64,000 nt of DNA from DRPN01 sp964599235 (GTDB lineage Bacteria > Bacteroidota > Bacteroidia > Bacteroidales > VadinHA17), in NCBI GenBank assembly GCA_964599235.1, contig CAZRDX010000052.1:62001-126000 (forward strand), read 5' to 3'. The notes under the pieces are model-generated. The model ran no database searches. It saw only the letters and a program-made list of their open reading frames with translations, and was not told where the DNA came from. This document shows, in pieces, positions 1 to 7,969 of the stretch (position 1 is its first letter; each line of letters starts with the position of its first letter). The translations under genes were made by a program, and so were the position numbers.

Positions 1-240
1 CCCTGTATTGGTTGCAGTGAAGCCAATTTCTGGGATAACGGACCTTTCTACAGTCACCTCTCCAGCTTCCCGGGCTTTGGCGTGGAGACCACCGCCGATG
101 ACATCGGGCTGGCCGTGGGGGCCGTGACCGCTGCGGGCATCACCGCCCATGCCATCGTGACCAACATACGCAAGCGGAAGATGATCCGCAAAGGGATCAT
201 CCACCCCGAAGAAGAGAATGATGATCAAGAAAGGAGTTAA
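1..240 (+). CDS. [NiFe] hydrogenase small subunit, C-terminal fragment (partial)
   Basis: The window opens inside a reading frame of 79 codons ending in TAA. It begins PCIGCSEANFWD, which carries the last cysteines of the Fe-S cluster region of [NiFe] hydrogenase small subunits. A hydrophobic segment (GLAVGAVTAAGITAHAIV) and a basic tail (NIRKRKMIRK) follow, as in small subunits anchored in the cytoplasmic membrane after Tat export. The stop lies 2 bases before the large-subunit ATG, so the two are one operon. The N-terminal Tat signal and the other clusters lie off the window. By family, the protein relays electrons from the active site to the cytochrome b. Confidence 0.93.
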   Translation, partial: PCIGCSEANFWDNGPFYSHLSSFPGFGVETTADDIGLAVGAVTAAGITAHAIVTNIRKRKMIRKGIIHPEEENDDQERS

Positions 241-242
241 TC

Positions 243-1961
243 ATGGCCAAGAGAATTGTTGTCGACCCCATCACACGCATCGAAGGACATCTGCGTATCG
301 AAGCCGAAGTGCGCGACGGACGCATCGTCGATGCATACAGCTCCGGCACCATGGTGCGGGGCATTGAGAAGATCCTGCGGGGCCGTGACCCCCGCGATGC
401 CTGGGCATTCACCGAGCGGGTGTGTGGTGTATGCACCACGGTCCATGCCCTGGCCTCGGTACGTTGTGTGGAGGATGCCCTTGACATCGTCGTACCTCCC
501 AATGCCGAGCTGATCCGCAACCTGATGTTCGTCACCCAGTTCATGCACGACCACGTGGTCCATTTCTACCATCTGCATGCGCTCGACTGGGTGGATCTGA
601 TCTCTGCGCTGAAGGCCGATCCCGAAGCCACTTCGCAGCTGGCCATGTCGATCTCTCCCTGGCCGAAGAGTTCCCGGGGCTATTTCTCCGACCTGCAGCA
701 GCGCCTGAAGCGCTTTGTGGAGAGCGGTCAACTGGGTATCTTCCGCAACGGCTACTGGGGCCACAAGGCTTACCGTCTGCCGCCGGAGGTCAACCTGTTA
801 GGGGTGGCCCACTACCTGGAAGCCCTCGAATGGCAGAAGGAGATCGTCAAGGTCCACACCATCCTGGGAGGAAAGAACCCCCATCCCAATTATCTGGTGG
901 GCGGTGTGCCCTGTGCCATCAACATCGACGAGGAGAATGCGCTCAACAGCGAACGTCTGGCCATGATCGGCCGGCTGCTGAAGGAGGCGAAAACTTTCGT
1001 CGAGCAGGTTTATGTTCCCGACCTTCTTGCCGTAGCCTCGTATTACAAAGACTGGGGTTCTATTGGCGGAGGACTGACGAACTACCTGGTCTATGGCGAC
1101 CTGCCCACCGCCGGCATCCGTGAGCCGGGGCTTTTCAAGTTCCCCCGCGGCATCATCCTCGACCGCAACCTGAACGAGGTGGTGGAGGTGGATGGCGCCG
1201 AGGCCGAGGAGATCCAGGAGTTCATCGCCCATTCCTGGTACAGCTATCAGGAAGGTGACGAGACAGGCAAGCATCCCTGGGACGGCGAGACCGAGTTCAA
1301 TTTCACCGGTCCCGAGCCGCCTTACGAGCAGCTGAACGTGGAGGGCAAGTACAGCTGGCTGAAGACACCCCGCTGGAAAGGCAAGCCCATGGAGGTAGGG
1401 CCGTTGGCGCGGGTGCTGGTGGGCTATGCTTCGGGTCGCGACGAGTTCCGTGAGGTGGTGGAGATGGCCCTGGAGAAGCTGCAGGTACCGGTGGATGCGC
1501 TCTTCTCGACGCTGGGACGTACGGCCGCCCGCGGGCTGGAGACACTGCTCGTCGCCCGCTGGGCCCGGGAGTTCTACGACCAGCTGCTCAGCAACATCCG
1601 CGCAGGCGACACCCGCACCTTCAACCACGAAAGGTGGGAGCCGCGCATGTGGCCCGCCGAAGCAAAAGGTGTGGGCATGAGCGAAGCTCCCCGGGGAGCC
1701 CTGGCACACTGGATACGTATCCGCGACGGACTCATCGAGAACTATCAGATGGTGGTGCCCAGTACCTGGAATGCCTCACCACGCGACCCGGCAGGACAAC
1801 GCTCCGCTTATGAAGCAGCCCTCATAGACACCCCCGTGGCCGATCCCGAACAACCGCTCGAGATCCTGCGGACGATCCATTCGTTCGATCCCTGTATCGC
1901 CTGCGCCGTCCATCTCTACGACGAGAACGGCACCTACGTCCACCAGGTACAGGTGTTCTGA
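243..1961 (+). CDS. hyaB: [NiFe] hydrogenase large subunit (group 1, membrane-bound uptake type)
   Basis: The 572-residue protein has both Ni-binding motifs: RVCGVCTTVH (Cys61, Cys64) and DPCIACAVH at the C-terminus (Cys551, Cys554, His557). By family, an endopeptidase removes the residues after His557 during maturation, here 15 residues. It oxidises H2 at the Ni-Fe centre and passes electrons to the small subunit. The ATG follows an AGGAG-like sequence just after the small-subunit stop. Length matches group 1 enzymes. Small subunit upstream and cytochrome b downstream show a respiratory, membrane-anchored complex facing the periplasm. No maturation protease follows in the window. The gene symbol is by analogy with E. 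coli hydrogenase 1; the exact subgroup was not determined. Confidence 0.96.
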   Translation: MAKRIVVDPITRIEGHLRIEAEVRDGRIVDAYSSGTMVRGIEKILRGRDPRDAWAFTERVCGVCTTVHALASVRCVEDALDIVVPPNAELIRNLMFVTQFMHDHVVHFYHLHALDWVDLISALKADPEATSQLAMSISPWPKSSRGYFSDLQQRLKRFVESGQLGIFRNGYWGHKAYRLPPEVNLLGVAHYLEALEWQKEIVKVHTILGGKNPHPNYLVGGVPCAINIDEENALNSERLAMIGRLLKEAKTFVEQVYVPDLLAVASYYKDWGSIGGGLTNYLVYGDLPTAGIREPGLFKFPRGIILDRNLNEVVEVDGAEAEEIQEFIAHSWYSYQEGDETGKHPWDGETEFNFTGPEPPYEQLNVEGKYSWLKTPRWKGKPMEVGPLARVLVGYASGRDEFREVVEMALEKLQVPVDALFSTLGRTAARGLETLLVARWAREFYDQLLSNIRAGDTRTFNHERWEPRMWPAEAKGVGMSEAPRGALAHWIRIRDGLIENYQMVVPSTWNASPRDPAGQRSAYEAALIDTPVADPEQPLEILRTIHSFDPCIACAVHLYDENGTYVHQVQVF

Positions 1962-2014
1962 CGGAATCAGCAGATGATCATCTCGGAACACAAAAACCGG
2001 AAAAAAGAGAAGTC

Positions 2015-2689
2015 ATGACCAAGATCAAAAGAATATATGTCTGGGAGATCCCGGTACGCTTCTACCATTGGGTGAACATGGCATGCATCATCGTGCTGAG
2101 CATCACGGGATATTTTATCGGGAATCCTCCCGCCATCCAGCACAGTACCGAAGCTTATGCCAACTATTGGTTCGGAATCAACCGGTTCATCCATTTCCTG
2201 GCGGCTTACATCTTTTTCTTCAACTTCCTGTTGCGCATCTACTGGGCCTTTGCAGGCAACCGGTACGCCAGCTGGAGGAATTTCATCCCATACCGCAAGG
2301 AGCAGTGGAAAGAGATCCTGGAAGTCCTGAAGGTGGACATCCTGCAGTTGAAGACCTGGACTTTCGAATCCAAGGGGCACAATGCCCTGGCCAGTTTCAC
2401 CTATTTCATCATGTTCCTGGCCTTCATCCTTCAGTGTCTTACCGGTTTCGGGATGTATGCTGCCATGAGCAGGTCGTGGTTCCCTCAGTTGTTTGCCTGG
2501 TTCGTCCCGCTGGTAGGGGGTGACATGGCCGCCCGGCACATCCATCACATCCTGATGTGGGTGTTCATCATCTTTGCGATGATCCATGTCTACCTGGTGG
2601 TGTACCACGACTATGTGGAACGTACGGGGGTAGCTTCCTCGATGATCAGCGGGTGGAAGTTCGTCACCGACGGGAAGCACGAGGAGTGA
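2015..2689 (+). CDS. hyaC: Ni/Fe-hydrogenase b-type cytochrome subunit
   Basis: This 224-residue integral membrane protein has four hydrophobic segments. Candidate haem-b ligands are His18 (in RFYHW), His60 (RFIHF) and the cluster His175/177/178, His191, His198 on the last helices, as in the HyaC/HydC family. It would accept electrons from the hydrogenase small subunit and reduce quinone. It lies 53 bp after the large subunit on the same strand and is the last gene of the operon seen here. Its stop abuts the 3' end of the convergent recN, leaving no intergenic space for a terminator. Confidence 0.93.
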   Translation: MTKIKRIYVWEIPVRFYHWVNMACIIVLSITGYFIGNPPAIQHSTEAYANYWFGINRFIHFLAAYIFFFNFLLRIYWAFAGNRYASWRNFIPYRKEQWKEILEVLKVDILQLKTWTFESKGHNALASFTYFIMFLAFILQCLTGFGMYAAMSRSWFPQLFAWFVPLVGGDMAARHIHHILMWVFIIFAMIHVYLVVYHDYVERTGVASSMISGWKFVTDGKHEE

Positions 2690-4360
2690 TCATTCGTCCG
2701 CTGCTGCTGCGAGCAGTTCGCGGGCGTTGAGCAGGGCGGCTTCGCTCAGCTCGCGGCCGCTGAGCATGCGGGCGATCTCGGTGACCCGCTCGTCGGGCGA
2801 GAGTTTTTTCACGCTTGTCCGGGTATGCCCGTCGGTCTCTTCCTTGTACACCAAGTAGTGGTCCTCGCCCCTGCTGGCGATCTGGGGCAGGTGGGTGATG
2901 TTGATCACCTGCATGTGACGGCTCATGCGGGCGATGATGCGCCCCATGCGGTCGGCGATATCCCCGGAGACGCCGCTGTCGATCTCGTCGAAGACGATGG
3001 TGGGCAGACCCCGCGTGGCGGTGAGGAGCGACTTGAGGCTCAGCATGATCCTCGAGAGCTCGCCGCCCGAGGCCACCTTGCCGATCTCGCGGGGAGCACC
3101 CTGACGTGTGGCGGAGAAGAGGAACAACACCTTGTCGAAACCTTCGGGGCCCGGTTCTTCGCGTCGTTCCAGCCGTATCTCGAAGCGTGCAGAGGGGATG
3201 CCCAGCTCCCGCAGCAGGGCGGTCACCTGACGGGCGGTCTCCTCCCGCACCCCCTCGCGACGGCGGGTGAGCTCGTCACCCAGCTGTAAGACCTGCGCAT
3301 GCTGTTCTTCCATCTCTTTCTCCAGACGGTTGAGACGGGTATCATAAGAGGTGATGGTGTTGATCTTGCGGTCGAGCTCTTTCTGCAGTTCGAGGAGCTC
3401 CGCTACATCCGACACATGGTGTTTGTCAAGGAGATGGTAGAGGGTGTTGAGACGTTCGCGCAGCTCCCCGGCACGCGCAGGGTCGTACTCGGTATCCTGT
3501 CCCCGCACCTCCATCTCGGCCGCCAGGTCCTGCAGTTCGAGGTAGACGCTCTCGAGACGCTGCACATATTCCTCGCTCCGGGGCAGGTAAGACCCTATCC
3601 GTTCGAGGGTGTGGATCACCTCGCGCAGACGGTCGGTGACGGCACCTTCCTCCCTGCCTGCAAGCTCTTCCCAGGCGCTCATCAGTGCGCTCTTGATCTC
3701 GCCGGCATGATCGAGGAGCTGCAGCTCCTGCTCCAGCTCCTCCTGTTCCCCTTCGCGCAGCCCGGCTGCCTCCAGCTCTTCGTACTGGAACCGGTAATAG
3801 TCGAGGTCGGCAGTGGCACGGGCAGCCTGTTCACGCAGTTCTTCCAGTTCTTTCTCCGTCATTCTGAAAGCTTCGTAGGCGGCACGGTACTTGGCCAGCA
3901 GGGTGTCGCTCCCGCCGAAAGCATCGAGCACCTTCATCTGGAAGGCGGGAGAGGAAAGGAGAACCCCCTGATGCTGGGAGTGGACATCGATAAGGGTACG
4001 TCCGAGACGCTGCAATACGGCCAGCGTCACGGGCGTATCGTTGATGAAGGCCCGCGACTTGCCCGCCGGCGTGATCTCGCGCCGGATGAGCGTCTCCTCC
4101 TCATAGTCGAGGTCCTCCTCCTCGAAGAAAGACTTCAGCTCATAGTTACGCAGATCGAAGAGTGCCTCCACCACACATTTGCGTTCCTTGTCGAGCAATA
4201 CGCCGGTGTCGGCCCGCTTGCCCGTCACCAGGTCGAGTGCCCCCAGGATGATCGACTTGCCGGCACCCGTCTCGCCCGAAAGGATCGTCAGGCCGGGACC
4301 AAAGGTGAGCTCCACCTCGTCGATGAGCGCATAATTCCGGATGAGAAGCGATCGAAGCAT
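2690..4360 (-). CDS. recN: DNA repair protein RecN
   Basis: The 556-residue SMC-like ATPase has an N-terminal Walker A (GETGAGKS, residues 29-36), a long central coiled-coil region rich in Glu, Leu and Arg, a C-terminal ABC signature (ASGGELSRIML) and Walker B (TIVFDEIDSG). RecN acts in double-strand break repair and holds DNA ends or sister chromatids together. It is the last gene of the minus-strand run bamD-rpoZ-coaBC-DUF4835-recN; 60 bp separate it from the DUF4835 gene. The length is normal for the family, and the N-terminal MLRSLLIRNYALI is the usual RecN start. Confidence 0.97.
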   Translation of the reverse strand: MLRSLLIRNYALIDEVELTFGPGLTILSGETGAGKSIILGALDLVTGKRADTGVLLDKERKCVVEALFDLRNYELKSFFEEEDLDYEEETLIRREITPAGKSRAFINDTPVTLAVLQRLGRTLIDVHSQHQGVLLSSPAFQMKVLDAFGGSDTLLAKYRAAYEAFRMTEKELEELREQAARATADLDYYRFQYEELEAAGLREGEQEELEQELQLLDHAGEIKSALMSAWEELAGREEGAVTDRLREVIHTLERIGSYLPRSEEYVQRLESVYLELQDLAAEMEVRGQDTEYDPARAGELRERLNTLYHLLDKHHVSDVAELLELQKELDRKINTITSYDTRLNRLEKEMEEQHAQVLQLGDELTRRREGVREETARQVTALLRELGIPSARFEIRLERREEPGPEGFDKVLFLFSATRQGAPREIGKVASGGELSRIMLSLKSLLTATRGLPTIVFDEIDSGVSGDIADRMGRIIARMSRHMQVINITHLPQIASRGEDHYLVYKEETDGHTRTSVKKLSPDERVTEIARMLSGRELSEAALLNARELLAAAADE

Positions 4361-4420
4361 CGTCAGTGAACAGCTTGGCAGAAGGTAAAACTAATGAAAA
4401 TTTTCCTCAGAGGAAAGGGC

Positions 4421-5377
4421 TCACTGCGCCTTGAGCATCTTGTCGTACTTCTGTACGTTGGCCGGGTCGATCTCTTTCATGATGAGGTAGACCCGGTGTT
4501 TCTCGTCGGGGAAGGATTCGGAAAAGATGTTGATGATCTCATCCCTCTTGGCATCGAGCACCACATTGAGGAAGAGCATGTAAGGGTCGGGTTTGTGGCG
4601 GTAGACATCGCGCAGCAGTTCGAGGCTGCTGGCGATCTCGGCCCTTCCCTGGGCCAGCTGACTCTCCATCACGTCGAGGCCTTTCCTGTGGTAACGGTAG
4701 ATGAACTCCCGCACCGGCGCGTAGTTGTTGTCGAGGATGTTCTGGATCAGCCAGTAACGGTTGCGGTTGCGGTTCCCGGAAAAAGGTTTCCACCCCGGCT
4801 CCACGGCGTTCTGCGCATTGCTGACGATCTGCTGGGCCTTGAGAAAATAAGGGGTACCCCCCTTCATGCTGAACGAATCGTAATCGAGACCGATGATGAT
4901 GTAGGCATAATAGGCCAGCACCGAAGTCAGATTGGAAAGAAAAGTGGTCTCATCGAACTCCAGCGGCTGGAACTCCACATAGGTGAACTGGAACTGGTTG
5001 TCGATGAAATTGAACATCGTGGTGTTGTAAGCCGTGTTGTAGACCGGACGGCTCGACTGAATATGGAGCGTGCCCTTGAACTGGTCGGAAGAGATCTGTT
5101 CGGTGAGGTTGATCAGCAACGTGCACTCGATGCGTTCGTTGGGGTCGAACTTGTTGTTGGTCCAGACCGTATTGTTCATAAACTCGTAAATGGCCCGCTG
5201 CAGGTTACGGAACTTCTCCTGGTACGATCCCTGGATCTTCTGGGCAGAGACGGAGACGTTGCACATCAACTCCTGGGCTGCAACCTGCCGGGGGAAGAGA
5301 AGGAGCAGCATCAGGACAGCCAGGACCGGTGCCGTCCGGGCAGATGTATACCGCATGCTGTTGGCCCGAAAGGTCAT
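4421..5377 (-). CDS. DUF4835 family exported protein (PorD-like)
   Basis: The 318-residue protein has a signal peptide ending near VAAQ. The mature part has the features of the Bacteroidota DUF4835 family (N-terminal LMCNVSVSAQKIQG, then NNKFDPNERIECTLLIN). Members normally sit between coaBC and recN, as here. Some annotation pipelines name the family PorD and link it to type IX secretion; I recall this but cannot verify it from sequence. The ATG overlaps the coaBC stop by 4 bases, implying translational coupling. A second ATG seven codons downstream (5356) is a possible start that leaves a shorter n-region. The protein should be periplasmic or outer-membrane associated. Confidence 0.87.
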   Translation of the reverse strand: MTFRANSMRYTSARTAPVLAVLMLLLLFPRQVAAQELMCNVSVSAQKIQGSYQEKFRNLQRAIYEFMNNTVWTNNKFDPNERIECTLLINLTEQISSDQFKGTLHIQSSRPVYNTAYNTTMFNFIDNQFQFTYVEFQPLEFDETTFLSNLTSVLAYYAYIIIGLDYDSFSMKGGTPYFLKAQQIVSNAQNAVEPGWKPFSGNRNRNRYWLIQNILDNNYAPVREFIYRYHRKGLDVMESQLAQGRAEIASSLELLRDVYRHKPDPYMLFLNVVLDAKRDEIINIFSESFPDEKHRVYLIMKEIDPANVQKYDKMLKAQ

Positions 5378-6585
5378 AGGAAGACTTCCTGGAGGTATTT
5401 GAGGATGTCCTCGGCCACCTCGATCTTGGATTTGAGGGGATATTCCTTCTGGTTGCCCACTTTGTCGATGATGGTGATCTTGTTGGTATCGTAGCCGAAT
5501 CCTGCCCCTTCGTCGCGAAGGGTGTTGAGGACGATGTAATCGAGGTTCTTCTTGCGTATCTTCTCCATGGCGTTCTGCAACTCGTTCTCTGTCTCGAGCG
5601 CGAAGCCTACGAGGATCTGTTTGTTGGTCTTCATGCGTCCCAGTTCGGCGGCGATGTCGGGGGTAGGCACCAGACGGATCACCAGTTCTTCCCGGTCGCT
5701 TTTGACCTTCTGGTCGAAGCGTTCGGCCGGGCGGAAGTCGGCCACGGCCGCAGCCAGGATGGCCACGTCGCTGGCGGGGAACTCATTTTTTGCCGCCTCG
5801 TACATCTCTTCGGCCGAAGTGACGCGGATGACGCGTATCTTAGGTGAGATGTTGACCCCTTCCACGGGACCGAGGATGAGGGTGGCCTCGGCGCCCATCT
5901 GGACCGCTTTCTCGGCCAGGGCGATGCCCATCTTGCCTGAGGAGTGGTTGCCGATGTAACGCACCGGGTCGATGGCTTCATAGGTAGGTCCGCCGGTGAT
6001 GAGGATGCGCTTGCCTGCGATCTTGGTCTTTTTCTTGGGATGACGGGCGAAGAAAGCCTTCATCTCGAGGACGATCTCTTCGGGCTCCATCATCCTGCCC
6101 TTTCCCTTGAGGCCGCTGGCCAGCTCTCCCTCGGGGGATTCGAGCACCTGCACACCCCGTTGCCGGAGGAGCTCCAGGTTCTCCTGCATGGAGTGATGGC
6201 CGAACATGTCCATGTCCATGGCCGGTGCCACCACCACCGGGCATCGCGCCGAAAGATAGGTGGTGATCAGCAGATTATCACTGATGCCGTGGGCCATCTT
6301 GCCCAGCGTGGCTGCGGTGGCGGGAGCGATGAGCAGCACATCGGCCCAGCGCCCCAGGTCGATGTGACTGTACCACTTGCCGGAAGCGGGATTGAAAGGC
6401 TCACTATAAACACGGCTCTCCGAAAGCACCGACAAGGTCAGGGGCGTGATGAAATCCTTGGCCGCAGGCGTCATGATCACCTTCACGTCAGCCCGCTCCT
6501 TCTTCAGCAGACGGACCAGATGAGCCGCCTTGTAGGCAGCAATGCTGCCCGTGACCCCCAACAGTATTTTCTTACCCTTCAGCAT
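5374..6585 (-). CDS. coaBC: Bifunctional phosphopantothenoylcysteine decarboxylase/phosphopantothenate-cysteine ligase
   Basis: The 403-residue protein carries out two steps of coenzyme A synthesis. The N-terminal flavoprotein domain (CoaC) starts GKKILLGVTGSIAAYKAAHLV and has the PAMDMDM motif of the decarboxylase. The C-terminal CoaB domain starts at ILITGGPTYEAIDPVRYI and contains NHSSGKMG and a lysine-rich nucleotide-binding end. Length and domain order are standard. It lies between rpoZ (5 bp gap) and the DUF4835 gene (4-base overlap), the usual Bacteroidota operon. Confidence 0.97.
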   Translation of the reverse strand: MLKGKKILLGVTGSIAAYKAAHLVRLLKKERADVKVIMTPAAKDFITPLTLSVLSESRVYSEPFNPASGKWYSHIDLGRWADVLLIAPATAATLGKMAHGISDNLLITTYLSARCPVVVAPAMDMDMFGHHSMQENLELLRQRGVQVLESPEGELASGLKGKGRMMEPEEIVLEMKAFFARHPKKKTKIAGKRILITGGPTYEAIDPVRYIGNHSSGKMGIALAEKAVQMGAEATLILGPVEGVNISPKIRVIRVTSAEEMYEAAKNEFPASDVAILAAAVADFRPAERFDQKVKSDREELVIRLVPTPDIAAELGRMKTNKQILVGFALETENELQNAMEKIRKKNLDYIVLNTLRDEGAGFGYDTNKITIIDKVGNQKEYPLKSKIEVAEDILKYLQEVFL

Positions 6586-6590
6586 CGGGG

Positions 6591-6932
6591 TCAGACGGCT
6601 TGCTCCTCTTCTTCCTGCTCATCCGCATAGCGGTAATAGATCTTCCCTTCCTTGAACTCTTCCAGGGCAATGGAGGTGGGCTTGGGAAGACGCTCATAGT
6701 AACGGGAGATCTCGATCTGCTCCTTGTTCTCCATCACCTCCTCCAGATTGTCGGTGTAATAGGCGAACTCTTCCAGCTTCTTGTTAAGCTCCTGCTTGAG
6801 GTCCATGGCGATCTGATTGGCCCTTTTGGAGCAGATGACCACCGTCTCGTAGATGTTGCCCGTGATCTCATCCAGTTTGTTGATGTCCTGGGTCACCGTC
6901 GTCACGGGTGCTTTGGTACGTTTGTAATCCAT
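6591..6932 (-). CDS. rpoZ: DNA-directed RNA polymerase omega subunit (Bacteroidota form)
   Basis: The 113-residue protein has the Rpb6/omega core (ITGNIYETVVICSKRANQI) followed by a helix and an acidic C-terminal tail (YADEQEEEEQ) typical of Bacteroidota RpoZ. Omega stabilises the beta-prime subunit of RNA polymerase. It follows bamD by 26 bp and precedes coaBC by 5 bp in one minus-strand operon. The start MDYKRTKAPVTT is the family's normal N-terminus. Confidence 0.94.
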   Translation of the reverse strand: MDYKRTKAPVTTVTQDINKLDEITGNIYETVVICSKRANQIAMDLKQELNKKLEEFAYYTDNLEEVMENKEQIEISRYYERLPKPTSIALEEFKEGKIYYRYADEQEEEEQAV

Positions 6933-6958
6933 ATTTTAAAAATTTTACGTTTTTCCGT

Positions 6959-7774
6959 TTATCTTGATGTCAGGTAATTATTGGCGTTGCGGTAGATCTT
7001 CTCGGCATCCTTGCGGAATTTGCTGTCGGGGAACTCATCGATGAAGGAATAATAATCATCGACAGCTTCCTGGAATCTCTCAGCCTGTTTGGATGGAACG
7101 CTGTGGAGTGCATACAGATACCGGGAACGAAGGCGGAGGTACAACAGATCCTCACGGAACTTCGAGTCAGGGTAATCTTCCAGGCTGTTACCGATGGCCA
7201 CGATGGCCGACTTGTAATATTCCAGCCGGTAATAAAGACGTGCCGCGAGGTAGGATTTCTCAGCCAGTTTATCATTGAGCTCTTTGGTGAGCTCGTCGAT
7301 CTGTTTGTTGTATTTGCTGTTCGGGAAGCGGGTTTTGTGCAGGGTAAAAGCATTGAGCGCATTGTAGGTGTAACGCTGGTCCAGCTCCGGACGGGGGGAG
7401 AGTTTGTAATAACAATAGCCCATGAGGAAATCTGCCTCTTCGGCATGTTCGCTGTTGAGGTAAGTATGGGTGAAGGTCTCGAAATAATGGCTTGCCATCA
7501 CAAAATCCCCCATTTCGTAATAAGCCTTGGCATGAAGATAATCGAGTTCCTCCGATTTGGTGGTACCTCTGAAGTGGGGAATGATCTGTTCGATAAGCCC
7601 GATAGCCTGGGTATATTTACCCAGCGCATAATACTCCTTGGCCTTCTCGTATTTGAGGTCATAGTCCTGGCTCTTCAGCAGCTTGTCATACTCACCACAG
7701 GAGGCGGCCAGCATCGTCAATGCCAGAAAAGCTGTGAGCGAAATGAATGTACCACGTGATCCTTTACCCGCCAT
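6959..7774 (-). CDS. bamD: Outer membrane protein assembly factor BamD (lipoprotein)
   Basis: The 271-residue protein has a lipoprotein signal (LTMLAASCGEYDKLL, lipid cysteine near residue 26) and TPR-like repeats over the rest (YEKAKEYYALGKYTQAI, then LDYLHAKAYYEMGDF). This matches BamD/ComL of the BAM complex, which inserts beta-barrels in the outer membrane. Length is normal. It is the first gene of the minus-strand operon ending in recN, and a divergent promoter region (7775-7969) separates it from the plus-strand synthase gene. A minus-strand TAnnTTTG box lies at 7827-7834. Confidence 0.93.
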   Translation of the reverse strand: MAGKGSRGTFISLTAFLALTMLAASCGEYDKLLKSQDYDLKYEKAKEYYALGKYTQAIGLIEQIIPHFRGTTKSEELDYLHAKAYYEMGDFVMASHYFETFTHTYLNSEHAEEADFLMGYCYYKLSPRPELDQRYTYNALNAFTLHKTRFPNSKYNKQIDELTKELNDKLAEKSYLAARLYYRLEYYKSAIVAIGNSLEDYPDSKFREDLLYLRLRSRYLYALHSVPSKQAERFQEAVDDYYSFIDEFPDSKFRKDAEKIYRNANNYLTSR

Positions 7775-7826
7775 CGTTTGTTCGATACCCTTGTCCTACC
7801 GTTCTCCCGGCACCATTTCAAACGCG

Positions 7827-7834
7827 CAAAAGTA
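7827..7834 (-). promoter_or_regulatory. Predicted -7 box for the bamD operon
   Basis: On the minus strand the sequence reads TACTTTTG, matching the Bacteroidota TAnnTTTG -7 consensus. It lies 53 bp upstream of the bamD ATG. I see no clear TTTG -33 partner, so the call rests on the -7 match and on its place in a divergent intergenic region. Confidence 0.45.
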
Positions 7835-7894
7835 ATGAATATTTTCCATTTAAACATGAAAAAAAGATTTTGCATGACTGCTCTACAAATATTT

Positions 7895-7922
7895 TTTGGT
7901 AGGGGGAAAAAGCGTAACTTTG
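7895..7922 (+). promoter_or_regulatory. Predicted promoter for the alpha-oxoamine synthase gene
   Basis: TTTG at 7895-7898 and TAACTTTG at 7915-7922 resemble the Bacteroidota -33/-7 elements with a 16-bp spacer, slightly short of the usual 19. The GTG start at 7970 lies 47 bp downstream, giving a leader of about 40 nt. Confidence 0.5.
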
Positions 7923-7969
7923 CTCCCTGTTCGTCAGACTTTGATTACTAACCCTAAAATTGTTATACA

